DNA of 64,000 nt from Bubalus kerabau. Its lineage: Eukaryota; Chordata; Mammalia; Artiodactyla; Bovidae. The translations under genes and the position numbers were made by a program. Below, piece after piece: positions 51,954 to 62,383 of this stretch. Under the pieces are notes generated by a model, which worked only from the letters and a program-made list of their open reading frames with translations, did no database searches and was not told where the DNA came from. How positions within the stretch are numbered: position 1 is the first letter of the stretch; every line of letters begins with the position of its first letter. The DNA is taken from contig NC_073643.1 of the NCBI RefSeq assembly GCF_029407905.1, forward strand, positions 31,028,001 to 31,092,000. The letters are read 5' to 3'.

Positions 51954-52179
51954 TATGCGTGTACACTTTCTAAGTCATTTTAGTCCTGTCTGACTCTTTG
52001 TGACCCCATGGACTGTGGCCTGCCAGGCTCCTCTGTCCACGGGATTCTCCAGGCAAGAATACTGGAGTGGGTTGCCATGCCCTCCTCCAGGGGATCTTCC
52101 TGACACAGGGGTCAAACCTGCATCTCCTGCAGCTCCTATGTTGCAGGTAGATTCCTCACCACTGAACCGCCAGGGAAGC
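51954..52179 (-). mobile_element. Bov-tA SINE
   Basis: Bov-A body at left (CTTTCTAAGTCATTTTAGTCC) and tRNA-like head at right (CCACTGAACCGCCAGGGAAG). Duplication CTTTTACTTGTGT / CTTTTATTTGTGT at 51941-51953 and 52180-52192 (12 of 13). Confidence 0.96.
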
Positions 52180-52319
52180 CTTTTATTTGTGTAACTTTTC
52201 TGTAAATGTCTGTTTCCTATGCTGGAAAGAGACCTCGATGCAACCTGCTGCTCACTTCCACTCTGCACTCTGAGCACAGTGCTCAGTCCATAGTGGACAC
52301 TCAGTAGGAGTGAATGAAG

Positions 52320-52490
52320 AATGATTGAGTAGCCTTACCAGAGCCCTGCAACGTGGATTTTACCCTGAGGCTCAGAGAGGCTCATCGCTGGCTCAGGGTC
52401 ACATAGCTAGTGAAGGGAGAGGCAGGATTCAAATGTGGGGCTGTCTGGCTTCAAGAGCAGACCTTCAGCATCACGCCCTGCTGTCTTCCA
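52320..52490 (-). mobile_element. MIR SINE
   Basis: ACCCTGAGGCTCAGAGAGGC, CAGGGTCACATAGCTAGTG and GGCAGGATTCAAATGTGGGG. Confidence 0.87.
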
Positions 52491-53924
52491 GTGTCCAGGT
52501 GCATTTTTTCTCTTCCCCTGCCGTATCCCTCCTGTGAAGGGCAGAGGGGTCCTGTCCCTCTCTCCGGCCCTCTTGTTTTACCTTCTGGCCCCTCTCCCCT
52601 AGGGGCCTGGCACTCAGCCCTGTGCCCCCTCCAGCTGTGAGTCCTGCCCTCTGCAAATGCCTTCCATAATGCTCGGCGGGCTCTTGGCTGCCAGCGTGGG
52701 TGCCCATCTGCTGAGATGGCGTGGTGCCCGCTCACAAGATGGCATGCTATTTTTACCCCACTTAGGTGCCAAGCCAGCCAGATGTTTTTCAGCAGCGCAG
52801 GGAAGCTGAGCATTGCTGGGGCATGGAAGGAGGCTTCCAGATGTCAGCTCCTTGGGGGGCTCTGGGACCTGGCAGAGGAAAGGCTGTGCCTTGGGAGTGG
52901 ACACTCCCAGGAAGTTTCCCGTTCCTGGTACTGTCTGCAGCCCCGGCAGCACGTGACACACTGGCTGCCGGCTACGGGCACGTGCCGGGGCTCAGATAGG
53001 TCTGCCCCAGGGAGGAAGTGCCCTGGGTCAGCATTCCCAGGCCTTATCTCAGGCGGGGGCCCAGCTTAGTGATGGCTGGAGCGCTTCCCTTCCACAGCTA
53101 ACTGGCTGCCTGGAAAATTCCAGGTTTGGCTGGCTGCTTTGAGGGACTGGCCAGATTAGGCCAAGTCCAGACAGTTGTGAGCATCAGCTTTCCCTCGGCA
53201 CAAATGGATCCAGTGGTCTGGCGATGTTAAGCCCTGCTCTCTCCTTCCTGTGAGGGCTTGGCCCTCAGTTGCGGTATAGCCCCCACATAACAGCCAATTA
53301 GAGACAGGGTGTGTGGGTCTGACCCCGCTAGCTCGGCTCCCTGCTCTCCGAGCTGCTCCAGTCCTCACCTGTGACACCTTGAGCAAGTCCCAAACTCCCT
53401 GAGCCTCAGTGACCTCACCCAGGGAACCTCCAAGACCCCTCCCGTAGCTCTGGGGGTACCAGTGGTGCCAACTGTCTGTAGTGACCTCTTCCCAGGACCA
53501 GCCATTCTCAGAGCTGCAGCCAAAGAGCATACTGTAATTCCTCAGAGAGGCACGCAAATCTCACACTCAGACACGAAGCCCATTTTCTCGCCCTTGGGGA
53601 CTATTTCCAAACCTTCAAACCACCTATGAGAGGTTGCCCCCCGGTTCATGTTTCTGGACAAAAGACCTCATGCTCCATGAAGGGCTGGGGTTCACCTGCA
53701 AGGAGATGAAATGTTTGCAATGGTGGCAACCGAGCTGAGAAAACCAGACCTCGGGAGGGGTCCTCGCACCTGATTGACTCGCCTGGCAGCCCTGAGCCTG
53801 AGAGATGTCTGCCCTGTTGGGCCCCAGGTGGGGGCTGCTCACACTTGAATGTGCATTTCAGGCACCTGCAGATCTTCTTAAAAGGCAGATTCTGATGGTA
53901 AGTCTGGAGTGGGCCTCCAGAGTC
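52491..53924. other. Unique GC-rich DNA, no supported gene
   Basis: No gene recognised. A short plus-strand MIR core lies at about 53360-53430 (CCTTGAGCAAGTCCC, CTCCCTGAGCCTCAGTG). Confidence 0.45.
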
Positions 53925-54079
53925 TGTGAGGTAGGCAGAGGAATGGCCCCTCAAAGACGTCCACGTCCAAATCCCTGGAATCGGTGGATATGCAAGTGAC
54001 ATGGCAGAGGTGAATCAGGGTTGTGGATGGAATTAAGGCTGCTCATCAGCTGACCTAGAGATAGGAGAATACTCTAGAT

Positions 54080-54274
54080 CAGCAGTCCCCAACCTTTTTG
54101 GCCCCAGGGACTGGTTTCATGGAAGACAATTTTTCCATGGACCAGAGTGGGGGAGGAGGTGCTTTTGGGATGATTCAAGGGCATTCAATTTATTTTGCAC
54201 TTTATTTCTATTATTATTACATCAACTCCACCTCAGATCATCAGGCATTAGATTCCAGGGATCGGGGACCCCTG
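54080..54274. mobile_element. Non-autonomous hAT element inside the MaLR LTR
   Basis: CAGCAGTCCCCAACCTTTTTGG start and GGATCGGGGACCCCTG end form terminal inverted repeats. The body GGAAGACAATTTTTCCATGG is typical of a common mammalian hAT family. Target duplication CTCTAGAT / TTCTAGAA at 54072-54079 and 54275-54282 keeps the TCTAGA core. Confidence 0.88.
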
Positions 54275-54309
54275 TTCTAGAATATGTGGGTGGGCCCAAT
54301 GACATCACA

Positions 54310-54524
54310 TTCCTGTGTGTATGCTCAGTCGCTTCAGTCATGTCCAGCTCTTTAAGACCCCATGGACTATACCCCTCCAGGCTCCTCTGTCCATGGAATT
54401 CTCCAGGCAAGAGTACTGGAGTGGGTTGCCATTTCCTTCTCCAGAGGATCTTCCCAACCTAGGAATTGAATCCATGTCTCCCGTATTGCAGGCAGATTCT
54501 TTACCAGCTGAGCCGCCAGAGAGG
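54310..54524 (-). mobile_element. Bov-tA SINE inside the MaLR LTR
   Basis: GTGTATGCTCAGTCGCTTCAG at left, GAGCCGCCAGAGAGG at right. Duplication CAATGACATCACA / CAATGATATCACA at 54297-54309 and 54525-54537 (12 of 13). Confidence 0.96.
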
Positions 54525-54842
54525 CAATGATATCACAAGGGCTTTTAAATGTGAAGGGGCCAGGTAGAAGCAGAGGTGAGAGTGGGGAAACGTCAGAAGG
54601 AACCAATGTGCTGTTTCTGGCCTTGGAAACATTATGTGGGGAGCCATGGCCCAAGGACTGTGGGCAGCCCTGGAAGGTGGAGAGTAAAAGCCTGGAGGCT
54701 CCAGAAGCAATACCACCTCACCAGCAGCTTGGTTTTCGCCCATGAGATCTTCAGACTCCTGACCTCCAGAACAGTAAGGCAATATCTTTGTCTTGCTTTG
54801 GGCTACTTAGTTCATGGTAGTTTGTTACAGTAGCAAGAGGAC

Positions 54843-56329
54843 TTGGATGTGGGAGAGAGCTGTTTGCTGGCTTCCATGGAAGCTTCTCATAACCTTGTTT
54901 GGTCTCCTTCCCCTGTTCCTCCCTAGACAGAGATTATTTGAGGTCCCTTGGGTGTCTCTTGGCCTCTTGATGTGTTCCAAGTCAGGGGATTTCCTGGTTT
55001 GTGGACTACAGCTTCCCCCAAGAGAGAGCTGGGGGCATTACTGTAAGGCCCCGATACTCTTGTGGGTGCTGTCTGGCACCCAAATATGTGAGGCCACATG
55101 CAAATTACATTTCTCAGATGTTATGCAGCTGCCATGAATAGGCTAGTATTGGAGGGAGGTGATTTGGAAAAGAGGCTTGGCCCTCTGGTTCAAATCTGAA
55201 CTCTCTCGGGACCCATGTGTCCCTATGTGATCTGGCCCCTCCCTCCTCCTCCAATCCTACCTTGCTCATTTCTCCGCATCACATGGTAAGTAAGCTCCAG
55301 TCTTTGTTGCCTCGGTATCTCCCTGCTCATGTCAAAAGTTACCTTCTTGGGGGGCCCCCTCCCTCATGCCCTGAGCATGCCCACCTGTTACCCTTTCTTA
55401 TGGCTCCAGTGTGTTTTTCTTTTAGTGTTGATGACAGTTCGTAGCTACATATTTATTGGAAGCATTGGTTTGTTTATCATCTGTCTTTCTGTCTGCATTG
55501 AGTTCAGCACGGGCAGGGCCAGGGGAGTTTGGGTTCGCCTGTATCCTGTGTTCTCACACATTGTGTGCTTAATACATGTTTGACTAATAGATGAATGGAT
55601 CTACCTCTAGCCCCCCATGACAATTCCACAATGTGTCCACTTTCCTCAGTGCTCTGAGGCTCAAACTCAGGGTTACCCCCGTCTCCTGGAACACTGGTCC
55701 TCGAGCCCCACCTGTGAAACTGGAGCCCCATGACCAACGACCCTGGTCCCTGTTTTCCTTCATGTCTCCTTTCCCCTTTTCCATTTCTCCTCTCCATCCT
55801 CACGGTTCATCTCTGCCTCGAGGAGAATGAGCTTTGCTACTCTCCTCTGTGTGATTGGTTGTCCCCTAATGGAAAAAAAAAAAAAAAGCTGCAGGCTTGG
55901 TGCCTGGCATCCTTTCTTCCATTTTAATCTCAAGTCAGTGGGGCTTTTGTATGGCATGAAGCTGAATACTAGTATTTACTTTTGTTTTATCCCAGAGCTT
56001 GCCTGGCTTGTGTGAGTCCTGGCAGCTGCTGGAAATATTCTGCTTCTGGTCTTGCATCTCATCCTGGTGGGAGAGGCCTGGGCCGAGAACACAGGACCTG
56101 ACTTCCATTGTAACAGGCAGGAATCGCAAGGATCAGCCCCACGTGGACAGAGTGTTATGAGTGGGAGACGTGCCTCAAGCTACCAGGGAGCAGAGGTCCC
56201 TGGAGAAGTTTGGGGCAGAGATGACCCTGTCCTTTGGGACTGATGTGAGCACAGTGGGGTCTGGAGGTGGGAGATGGGCAAGATCCAGCCACCGGGACCC
56301 AGGTTGACTGCTGGCTTGGGTTTACTCTT
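54843..56329. other. Unique DNA, no gene recognised
   Basis: No named repeat apart from an A15-type run at 55871-55886. No supported exon. Confidence 0.5.
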
Positions 56330-56490
56330 TATACCCTGTCATCCACATTTCACACCATGAGTGGGAATAGCTGAACATCTCAAATCCTTATAGATGAAGA
56401 AACTGAAACTCAGGGAGGTTAAGTAACTCATTCAAGGTCATACATTCAGACCATGAATCCCAGTCTGACTGACTGTGGATCTTTCGTGCT
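56330..56490 (-). mobile_element. MIR SINE
   Basis: TATAGATGAAGAAACTGAAAC, TCAGGGAGGTTAAGTAAC and TCAAGGTCATACATTCAG. Confidence 0.88.
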
Positions 56491-56731
56491 CCTATTGCCT
56501 GTGCTTCCTCCTGTGCACTTGAAGATGTCCTACTATGCTCTCCAGGTGTTTGTTCATGTCAGTTCCTTCAGAGGGATGCTTCGTCTGGCTTGGGGCTCCT
56601 GGAGGAGGCACCCTATATGGATGTGCATGCGGAGGGCTGAATAGTACCCATTTGAGCACTGCCTTCTCAGCGTCCATTCCTCCTGCTTCCAGTAATAATG
56701 CCTGGTTTGGAGAGGAACGAGGGGCAGGAAT

Positions 56732-56938
56732 GGGCTTCCCTGGTGGCTCAGAAGGTAAAGAATCTGCCTGCAATGCAGAAGACCTAGGTTCCATCCCTGG
56801 GTCAGGCAGATCCCCTGGAGAAGGGAATGACTATCCACTCCAGTATTCTTGCCTGAAGAATTTCATGGACAGAGGAGCCTGGTGGGTAGTCTGTTGGGTC
56901 ACAAAGAATCGGACATGACTGAGTGACTAACACACACT
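56732..56938 (+). mobile_element. Bov-tA SINE
   Basis: GGGCTTCCCTGGTGGCTCAG to GACTGAGTGACTAACACACA. Flanking GAGGGGCAGGAAT / CGGGGGCAGGGAT at about 56719-56731 and 56939-56951 is an aged duplication. Confidence 0.95.
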
Positions 56939-56999
56939 CGGGGGCAGGGATAAGCCACTTATTACTAATTCTCAGTCCTTATTGTTTATAGATCCTAAA

Positions 57000-57420
57000 C
57001 ATAGCTCCAAGCATGGAATATTGGGCCCAAGCCTAAGTCGGTCCATGCATCCCATGCTTCTGATCACAGGTCAAGATGGTCACATGTCCTAAGCAGATTT
57101 CATCACAATAGAACTAAAAATTTTTGAGAGGGTATCAGAAAAGTTTTGGGCTCTATTTAGCTGGATTTGGACCTTGTGGAGTTGAGGTTGGTACCATGGT
57201 AACCATATTGTCACCACGAGGGGAGAGTCTGGAGTGTAAGGCTAAAGTGGAGGATGGCTAGAAATTGAGTCTCCAAATCATGGTTTGATCATTGATCCAG
57301 CTGTACCTGAAGCTAATCCTACCTATATGAACCAGTAAATTCCCTTTTTGTTTGTTTAAGCCTGAGTCATTTTTTCCTGTCACTTCTAATGGTGACAGCC
57401 CTAGCCAATATAAGTAAGGT
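57000..57420 (+). repeat. Unassigned LTR-like old repeat
   Basis: The right part (TATATGAACCAGTAAATTCCC, TTTTTGTTTGTTTAAGCC, CACTTCTAATGGTGACAGCC) resembles the 3' end of an old LTR of MaLR or related type. Left boundary uncertain. Confidence 0.4.
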
Positions 57421-58164
57421 AGGGGGTGGCCACACAGTGCCAGCTGGGAAAAGAAGTGCAAAGAGAAACATGTTGTGAGCCTGAAAGTGTGGGAGCGAGA
57501 ACGTCTCTGTATCTAAGTTCATGATATGTATCCAACTGGAAAAAGACTATACTGTGTTAGAGCTTGCCTATCCTGCCGCACAGGAGGCTGAACAAGTTGA
57601 AACTTCTTGCTCAGAACAGTAGTGTCCTGGAGTATTAATAGGTGTTTCGCTAGGGAAGGGATTGTGTGGTCCAACAAATTTGAGAAACATGGGAGCAAAC
57701 AGAGAGATAAAGGATTCACTACCAGACCTCTTGAAGCCTTTAAAATGCTAACATGCATTGTCAGCTCCAAGGAGAAGAGAGAGAATGTGTGTGTGTTTCC
57801 AGAACTTACTTCTCTTGAAGCATCTCATGGGACTAATGTTGCGAAGAATATTTTGGAAAACATTGGCTTAGAGAACAATTACTGTGCAGGTTTCAGGGAG
57901 GTTACTTTCCAGAATGAAAAAGTTCTGCAAAGGCATGAGTGCTTATCTAGATGTGCTTAGGGCTGGGGCCTAGCCCTAAGCACATGGGAAAGGGGGTTCG
58001 TTTTTGATTCAAGGGCCCCAGAAATACTTTGTATTTTTACAACCAGCAACAGGATTGAAATTCTTATGAGTAAGGGCAAAGTTTGAGCTTGGAGGAAATC
58101 TTCAAGAAATTCCTCTTGAACTGTAAATGCAGAATTGCTTGGAGGCCATCTCTAGTTTACATTC
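57421..58164. other. Unique or unassigned DNA with a hairpin
   Basis: A 117-codon plus-strand frame (57607-57960) overlaps wording (GGGATTGTGTGGTCCAAC, CTCTTGAAGCATCTCATGGG) that looks like a decayed DNA transposon rather than a gene. The frame ends inside the hairpin at 57951-57985. Confidence 0.4.
57951..57985. repeat. Perfect 14-bp inverted repeat, 7-nt loop
   Basis: 57951-57964 (ATGTGCTTAGGGCT) is the exact reverse complement of 57972-57985 with loop GGGGCCT. Pairing ends sharply at both sides. Confidence 0.9.
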
Positions 58165-58800
58165 ATGCATTTATTCATTCAGCACTTATTTATTGAATAC
58201 CTAGTATGTGCCAAGTACTGTTCAAGGTGCTTGGGATCCATCAGTCAGACAGAAATTCCTGCCTCTGTGGAGCTTAAATTCTAGCAGCTGGAGGCAGACA
58301 GTCAAGTAAATATATTTGTGGATTGTATGTTATGGGGTTAAAGAGGAACAGCAAGGAGCTAGTGCAGCTGGATAGGGTGAGTCAGGGAGAGAGGGTTGAT
58401 GCTGGGGGAGGTGACTGTGGGGCCAGGTCATGTAGAGCCCTGGAGGACTTTAGCTTTCACCTTGACTGGAATGAGCAGCCTTTCATTTGTAAAGGAGGGT
58501 TCCGGCTGCTTTGTTACAACTTGAATGCGAAGGCCCAGGGTGAAAGCTGGGTGACCAGGGGTGAGGCTTTGCATTTCGCAGGGGAGAGCTGCTGGGTGGA
58601 ATAGTCTAGCACTGTAAACAGGCGGAGGTGGGGAGCAGTCATTGGATACTGGCTGCGTTTTAGAGATGAAGCCAGCAGACAGACCGTCCTGAAAGATAGA
58701 AGGTGGGGAAAGAGAAAGAGAGTTGAATCAAGGCTAACTTTTGGTCCATGGAAATGGAAGGATGAAGTTGTCATTAATGGAAATGGCTAGGTTTGCGCTG
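58165..58800 (+). repeat. Ancient interspersed repeat (same family as 17865-18110)
   Basis: TTTATTGAATACCTAGTATGTG, CTGTGGAGCTTAAATTCTAGC, CAGGTCATGTAGAGCCCTGG, GACTTTAGCTTTCACCTTGAC and GGAAGGATGAAGTTGTCATT are in the order of a long old mammalian repeat. Name withheld because I am not sure. Confidence 0.65.
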
Positions 58801-59046
58801 TGTCTAGAAAAAAAAATGAAGCCAGTGTTTAAAAATTGGGAGATTTAAAAAAAAATCCATATCTCCAATCTCTCTTGAAAAATGAAAACATCTGGCAAAA
58901 TGAGGCCCACCTTCTACCTGGCTTCCCCTGGGTTGGCATTTGCTGGCTGACCCTTGCTTAGGAGGATCTAGTTTTGTCATTTAGATCACCCACCTGGCCC
59001 CTTAGGGGTTTCAGTGGGAGAATCTAGGGATGGGTAATCAGTGGCA

Positions 59047-59231
59047 CAGTGGCTCTTAAACTTGAGCGCGTGTAAGAACCACCCACAGGGCTTGTTAAGA
59101 TAGTTCTCTGGACGCACCTGTAGAACCTTGGATATGGGAGATCTGGAGTAGGCCCGAGAACCTGCAATTCTTCTAACATCTCAGGTGATGCTGATGCCCC
59201 TGACCCATGGACCACTCTTTGAGAGGCATTG
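59047..59231 (+). mobile_element. MER5A-like hAT element
   Basis: Starts CAGTGGCTCTTAAACTTGAGC, with AGGGCTTGTTAAGATAG and GGTGATGCTGATGCCCC, and ends ACCACTCTTTGAGAGGCATTG. Nearly full length. Confidence 0.9.
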
Positions 59232-59234
59232 AAG

Positions 59235-60234
59235 GAGCACGTTTTCCCCATAGCATCCCTTCTCATACGCTGTGAATGAGGTTCTCAGATGTTCTGGGAA
59301 TGGCCTGTAAGATATGTTTTCATGGGATTGGGAGGGTGGTGGCAGCTCTGTTGGGGACAGTCTAATTAGCCAGGAGGTCTTTTGAGATTTGGGACCACTT
59401 CAGGGCTTGTCAGGGGTGCCAGAGGTGCATTTGACTTGCTTCTTTGTTTTTGGCAAAAGCTGGCTTTTCTGGGTGAGGTCAACAGCAGTTGAGACAGAAT
59501 GTTTAAGACCCAGAGGAAGATCAGAATCCAAGAGAAAGATGAATTCCCTGCAGCCTGCCCAAACTGCTTGCACAAGCCTTCTCCTTATTTATTTCAATTA
59601 AGCTCCAAGTTCATCATGTAGCCCCAGTGCCCACTCTTCTGCAGGGACAAGAGACATCACATTTCCATCTGCTCCTCCAGCTTTGAGAGCTCAAGAGAGA
59701 GGCCAGGGGCCACTTCAGCACTGGTCTCCCAGTTTTCCCCAAGCACATGAGGCTGGAGAAGATTCTTGAGTCCCTTGAAGCTCTTCCAGATAAAGGATGG
59801 GAATCTGGCCTGCATTTGAGGGGCAGGAGTGTGAGAGCAGGACAAGCAACTTTTGCTTTTTCTCCTCACAAAAAAAATCTCTCTGTACATCTGGTTTGCG
59901 TTTTTCTCTTGGCTTCTGCCAGAAACAATCGTGCAAACAGAACACAGCCCGAGACTGAAAGAGTCTGTCCATTCCTCTGGAATTCTCCATCTGTCTGGTT
60001 GGGCCTCATATTAAGATTTGAGGAATTCCTTAATGTGAAGTCATCAAGCTTTAAAAATACTGCAGGCAGTCTTTGGTTTCCCAGTGGTTTCTCACCTTCA
60101 AATGTTGGCCTCAGACTCTCTGTTGCCCTAGAATGGCCTCCTCACCCATGCCTATCATGATCCAATATTGATCACACTCTTTTGTTGTTTTTGTTGGGCT
60201 ATACTATGTCTTGGTTAGAGTGAGCAGGATGAGT
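59235..60234. other. Unique DNA, no gene recognised
   Basis: No named repeat or supported exon. Right edge 60235-60250 is the duplication of the next element. Confidence 0.5.
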
Positions 60235-60250
60235 AGTTGCTACCATCTTG

Positions 60251-60681
60251 GTTTGGTTTTTTTAAATACTTAAAAAAATTTTTTTTTTTAATTTATTGCT
60301 GCATCTAGTCTTAGTTTTGGGCTTCCCTGGTGGCTCAGATGGTAAAGAATCCGCCTGCAATGCAGGAGACCTAGACTCAATCCCTGGGTTGGGAAGATCC
60401 CCTGGAGGAGGGCATGGCAACTTACTCTAGTGTTCTTGCCTGGAGAATTCCCACGGACAGAGGAGCCTGATGGGCTATAGTCCACGGGATCATAAAGACT
60501 GGACACGACTGAGCACTAAGCACATCCACAGTCTTAGCTACAGCATGTAGGCTCAGCAGTTGCAGTGTAGGCTTAGCTGCCCCCTTGTGTCTTAGATCTT
60601 AGTTCCCTGACTAGTGACCTAACCCATGTCCCGTGTGTTACAAGGTAGATTCTTAACCACTGAACCACCAGGCAAGTCCCC
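60251..60681 (-). mobile_element. CHR-type SINE, interrupted by Bov-tA
   Basis: Left part TTTAATTTATTGCTGCATC, right part GCTACAGCATGTAGGCTC, CCCTGACTAGTGACC, CACTGAACCACCAGGCAAG: minus-strand CHR SINE. Duplication AGTTGCTACCATCTTG / AGTTGCCACCATCTTG at 60235-60250 and 60682-60697 (15 of 16). Confidence 0.93.
60315..60529 (+). mobile_element. Bov-tA SINE inside a CHR SINE
   Basis: GGGCTTCCCTGGTGGCTCAG to GACACGACTGAGCACTAAGC. Duplication AGTCTTAG at 60307-60314 and 60530-60537. It must be younger than the host CHR copy. Confidence 0.95.
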
Positions 60682-60699
60682 AGTTGCCACCATCTTGAG

Positions 60700-60999
60700 A
60701 TTGAGAATCTGTATGAAAGAAGAGTGATGAGTAGTGGAGAATATGAAGCAGTGCTTCTCTAATATCTGTAAAGGACCCATCATTTTCTGTTTATCATCAA
60801 TCATTGATCAATACATGGCCCTCCTGTGTGTACATGATTTGTGTGTACTTCCTACCATATAAGTTGGGTCATACTTGAACCCATCCAAAGCCTGTTCAAT
60901 GAGTTGAATCTACTGATCACTTACTTGCTTGTCACAGCCATGTCAATCTGCAATAGAAGTTTCTAAACACTTACATTCTATAGGTTGATATGGAAACAA
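60700..60999. other. Unique DNA
   Basis: Nothing recognisable. Confidence 0.5.
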
Positions 61000-61435
61000 A
61001 ACAATCTGTTCATGGCCCAGCACTGGTCTCTATTAAGGACAAGAGAGGGTATTAGGAGAGAGAATAACAGAGGCCTTATCCAGACTGGACTAGCAGTGGA
61101 AGTGAGACCTGAAAGATGAGGAGGGACACCTGAGGGGGAAGTGGAGGGACAAGTGTTTCTGGAAAGGAACAGCATGTGTCAGAGTTCAGAGGAGGGAAAA
61201 AGTTATAGTTTGTCATGGAAAGGAAAGAGTTGTGTGGACGGTGTTGAGAACCGGGTGTTGTTCAGAAATGGAATGCAGAGTGACGGAGCAAGGCTGGGGG
61301 AATGATCTTTTCCCATGTTCATTTTAAGAAGGTCCTTCTGGTTGTAACTAGAGCATTTTTCACAGGTCGGGGTTTCAGGGTGAAGGCTGGCATGAGTGGA
61401 AGAGGGAAGAAGCTTTAGGAGCTACTAAGATTTGG
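61000..61435 (+). repeat. Ancient interspersed repeat (same family as 58165-58800)
   Basis: GCCTTATCCAGACTGGAC, GAGACCTGAAAGATGAGG, CAGCATGTGTCAGAGTTC and AAGAAGGTCCTTCTGGTTG follow the same old repeat. Confidence 0.55.
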
Positions 61436-61620
61436 CTGTGCATTCCTTTGCTGGGGTACTGTATCACAGACTGGATGACATAAAGCAATAGAAATTTACC
61501 TTATTGTTCTGGAGGCTAGAAATCCAAAATCAAGGTGTCCACAAGGTTGGTTCCTTCTGAGAGCTGTGAGGGAGTCTTTTCCATGCCTCTTGCCTATCTT
61601 CTGGGGATTTGCTGGCTGGT

Positions 61621-61752
61621 AAGGAAATGGCAACCTACTCCAGCGTTCTTGCCTGGAGAATCCCAGGGACGGGGGAGCCTGGTGGGCTGCCAGATGTCTA
61701 TGGGGTCGCACAGAGTCGGACACGACTGAAGCGACTTAGCAGCAGCAGCAGA
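61621..61752 (+). mobile_element. Bov-A2 monomer, (AGC)n tail, tail-to-tail with CHR SINE
   Basis: AAGGAAATGGCAACCTACTCC to GAAGCGACTTAGCAGCAGC. It lacks the first few bases of the usual start. Its tail directly meets the tail of the CHR SINE. Confidence 0.93.
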
Positions 61753-62106
61753 CCTTTATTTATTTACTTTTGGGAAAAAGTAAATAAATTTTTGCTGGGT
61801 CTTCATTGCTGCTCATGGGCTTTCTCTAGTTGTGGTGAACAGGAGCTACTCTTCATTGCTGTGTGTGAGCTTCTCATTCCAGGGACTTCTGATATAGAGC
61901 ACAGGCTCTAGGGCACGCGGGCTTCAGTAGTTGCAGCATATACACTCCAGTAGTTGCGGCTCCCAGGCCCTAGAGCACAGGCTCAGTAGTTGTGGCCTAG
62001 GGGCTTAGTTGCTCCATGGCATATGGGATCTTCCCAGACCATGGATTGAACCCACGATTCCTGCATTGGCAGGCAGATTCTTAACTGCTGAGCCACCAGA
62101 AAAGCC
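61753..62106 (-). mobile_element. CHR-type SINE
   Basis: GCTGGGTCTTCATTGCTGC, TTTCTCTAGTTGTGGTG, GGCACGCGGGCTTCAGTAG, ACCATGGATTGAACCC and TGAGCCACCAGAAAAGCC: nearly full-length minus-strand copy. The duplication CTGGCTGGT flanks it together with the Bov-A2 (61612-61620 and 62107-62115). Confidence 0.93.
61758..61789. repeat. 14-bp inverted repeat, 4-nt loop, at the SINE-SINE joint
   Basis: 61758-61771 is the exact reverse complement of 61776-61789 with loop GGGA. It lies in the CHR tail next to the Bov-A2 tail. Confidence 0.9.
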
Positions 62107-62383
62107 CTGGCTGGTGATTGCTGATGGTCCCTGGCTTTTGCTGCATCACTCTGATCCCTGCCTTCATCTTCCCACAGTGCTCCTTCGAGCATCTGTCTCT
62201 GTGTCCAGATACCCCCTTTTCAGGACACTTTATAAATGGTGTGGGTCTTGCTAGATTTGGACCCCACCTAGTAACCACATCCTATCTTCATCATCTACAA
62301 AGACCCTATTTCCAATAAAGGTCTAAGTCACAGACATTGGAGTTTTGAACTTCAACATTGTTGCTGAGATACAGTTTAACCAA

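Larger units (their letters stand above)
53925..54842 (+). mobile_element. MaLR-type (MLT1 class) LTR with two nested insertions
   Basis: GATGTCC-type start (CAAAGACGTCCACGTCC, AAATCCCTGGAATC), middle GTGGGTGGGCCCAATGACATC, and end ACTCCTGACCTCCAGAACAG, GGTAGTTTGTTACAGTAGC: plus-strand MaLR LTR. It is interrupted by a hAT element (54080-54274) and a Bov-tA (54310-54524), which entered independently, each with its own duplication. Confidence 0.8.
61436..62383 (-). mobile_element. MaLR-type LTR split by a SINE pair
   Basis: Left part 61436-61620: CTGTATCACAGACTGGATGAC, TTCTGGAGGCTAGAAATCC and AAAATCAAGGTGTCC. Right part from 62107: GACCCTATTTCCAATAAAGG, CACAGACATTGGAG and TTCAACATTG, in reverse MaLR order. 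About 490 bp of SINE sequence separates them. Confidence 0.78.

Noticed and set aside
56732..56810. tRNA-like A/B-box sequence, seen also at other Bov-tA heads
   Set aside because: It belongs to tRNA-Glu-derived SINE heads. No independent tRNA gene with a full cloverleaf was found.
57607..57960. 117-codon plus-strand frame
   Set aside because: Wording resembles a decayed DNA transposon and the frame ends within a hairpin. No known domain.
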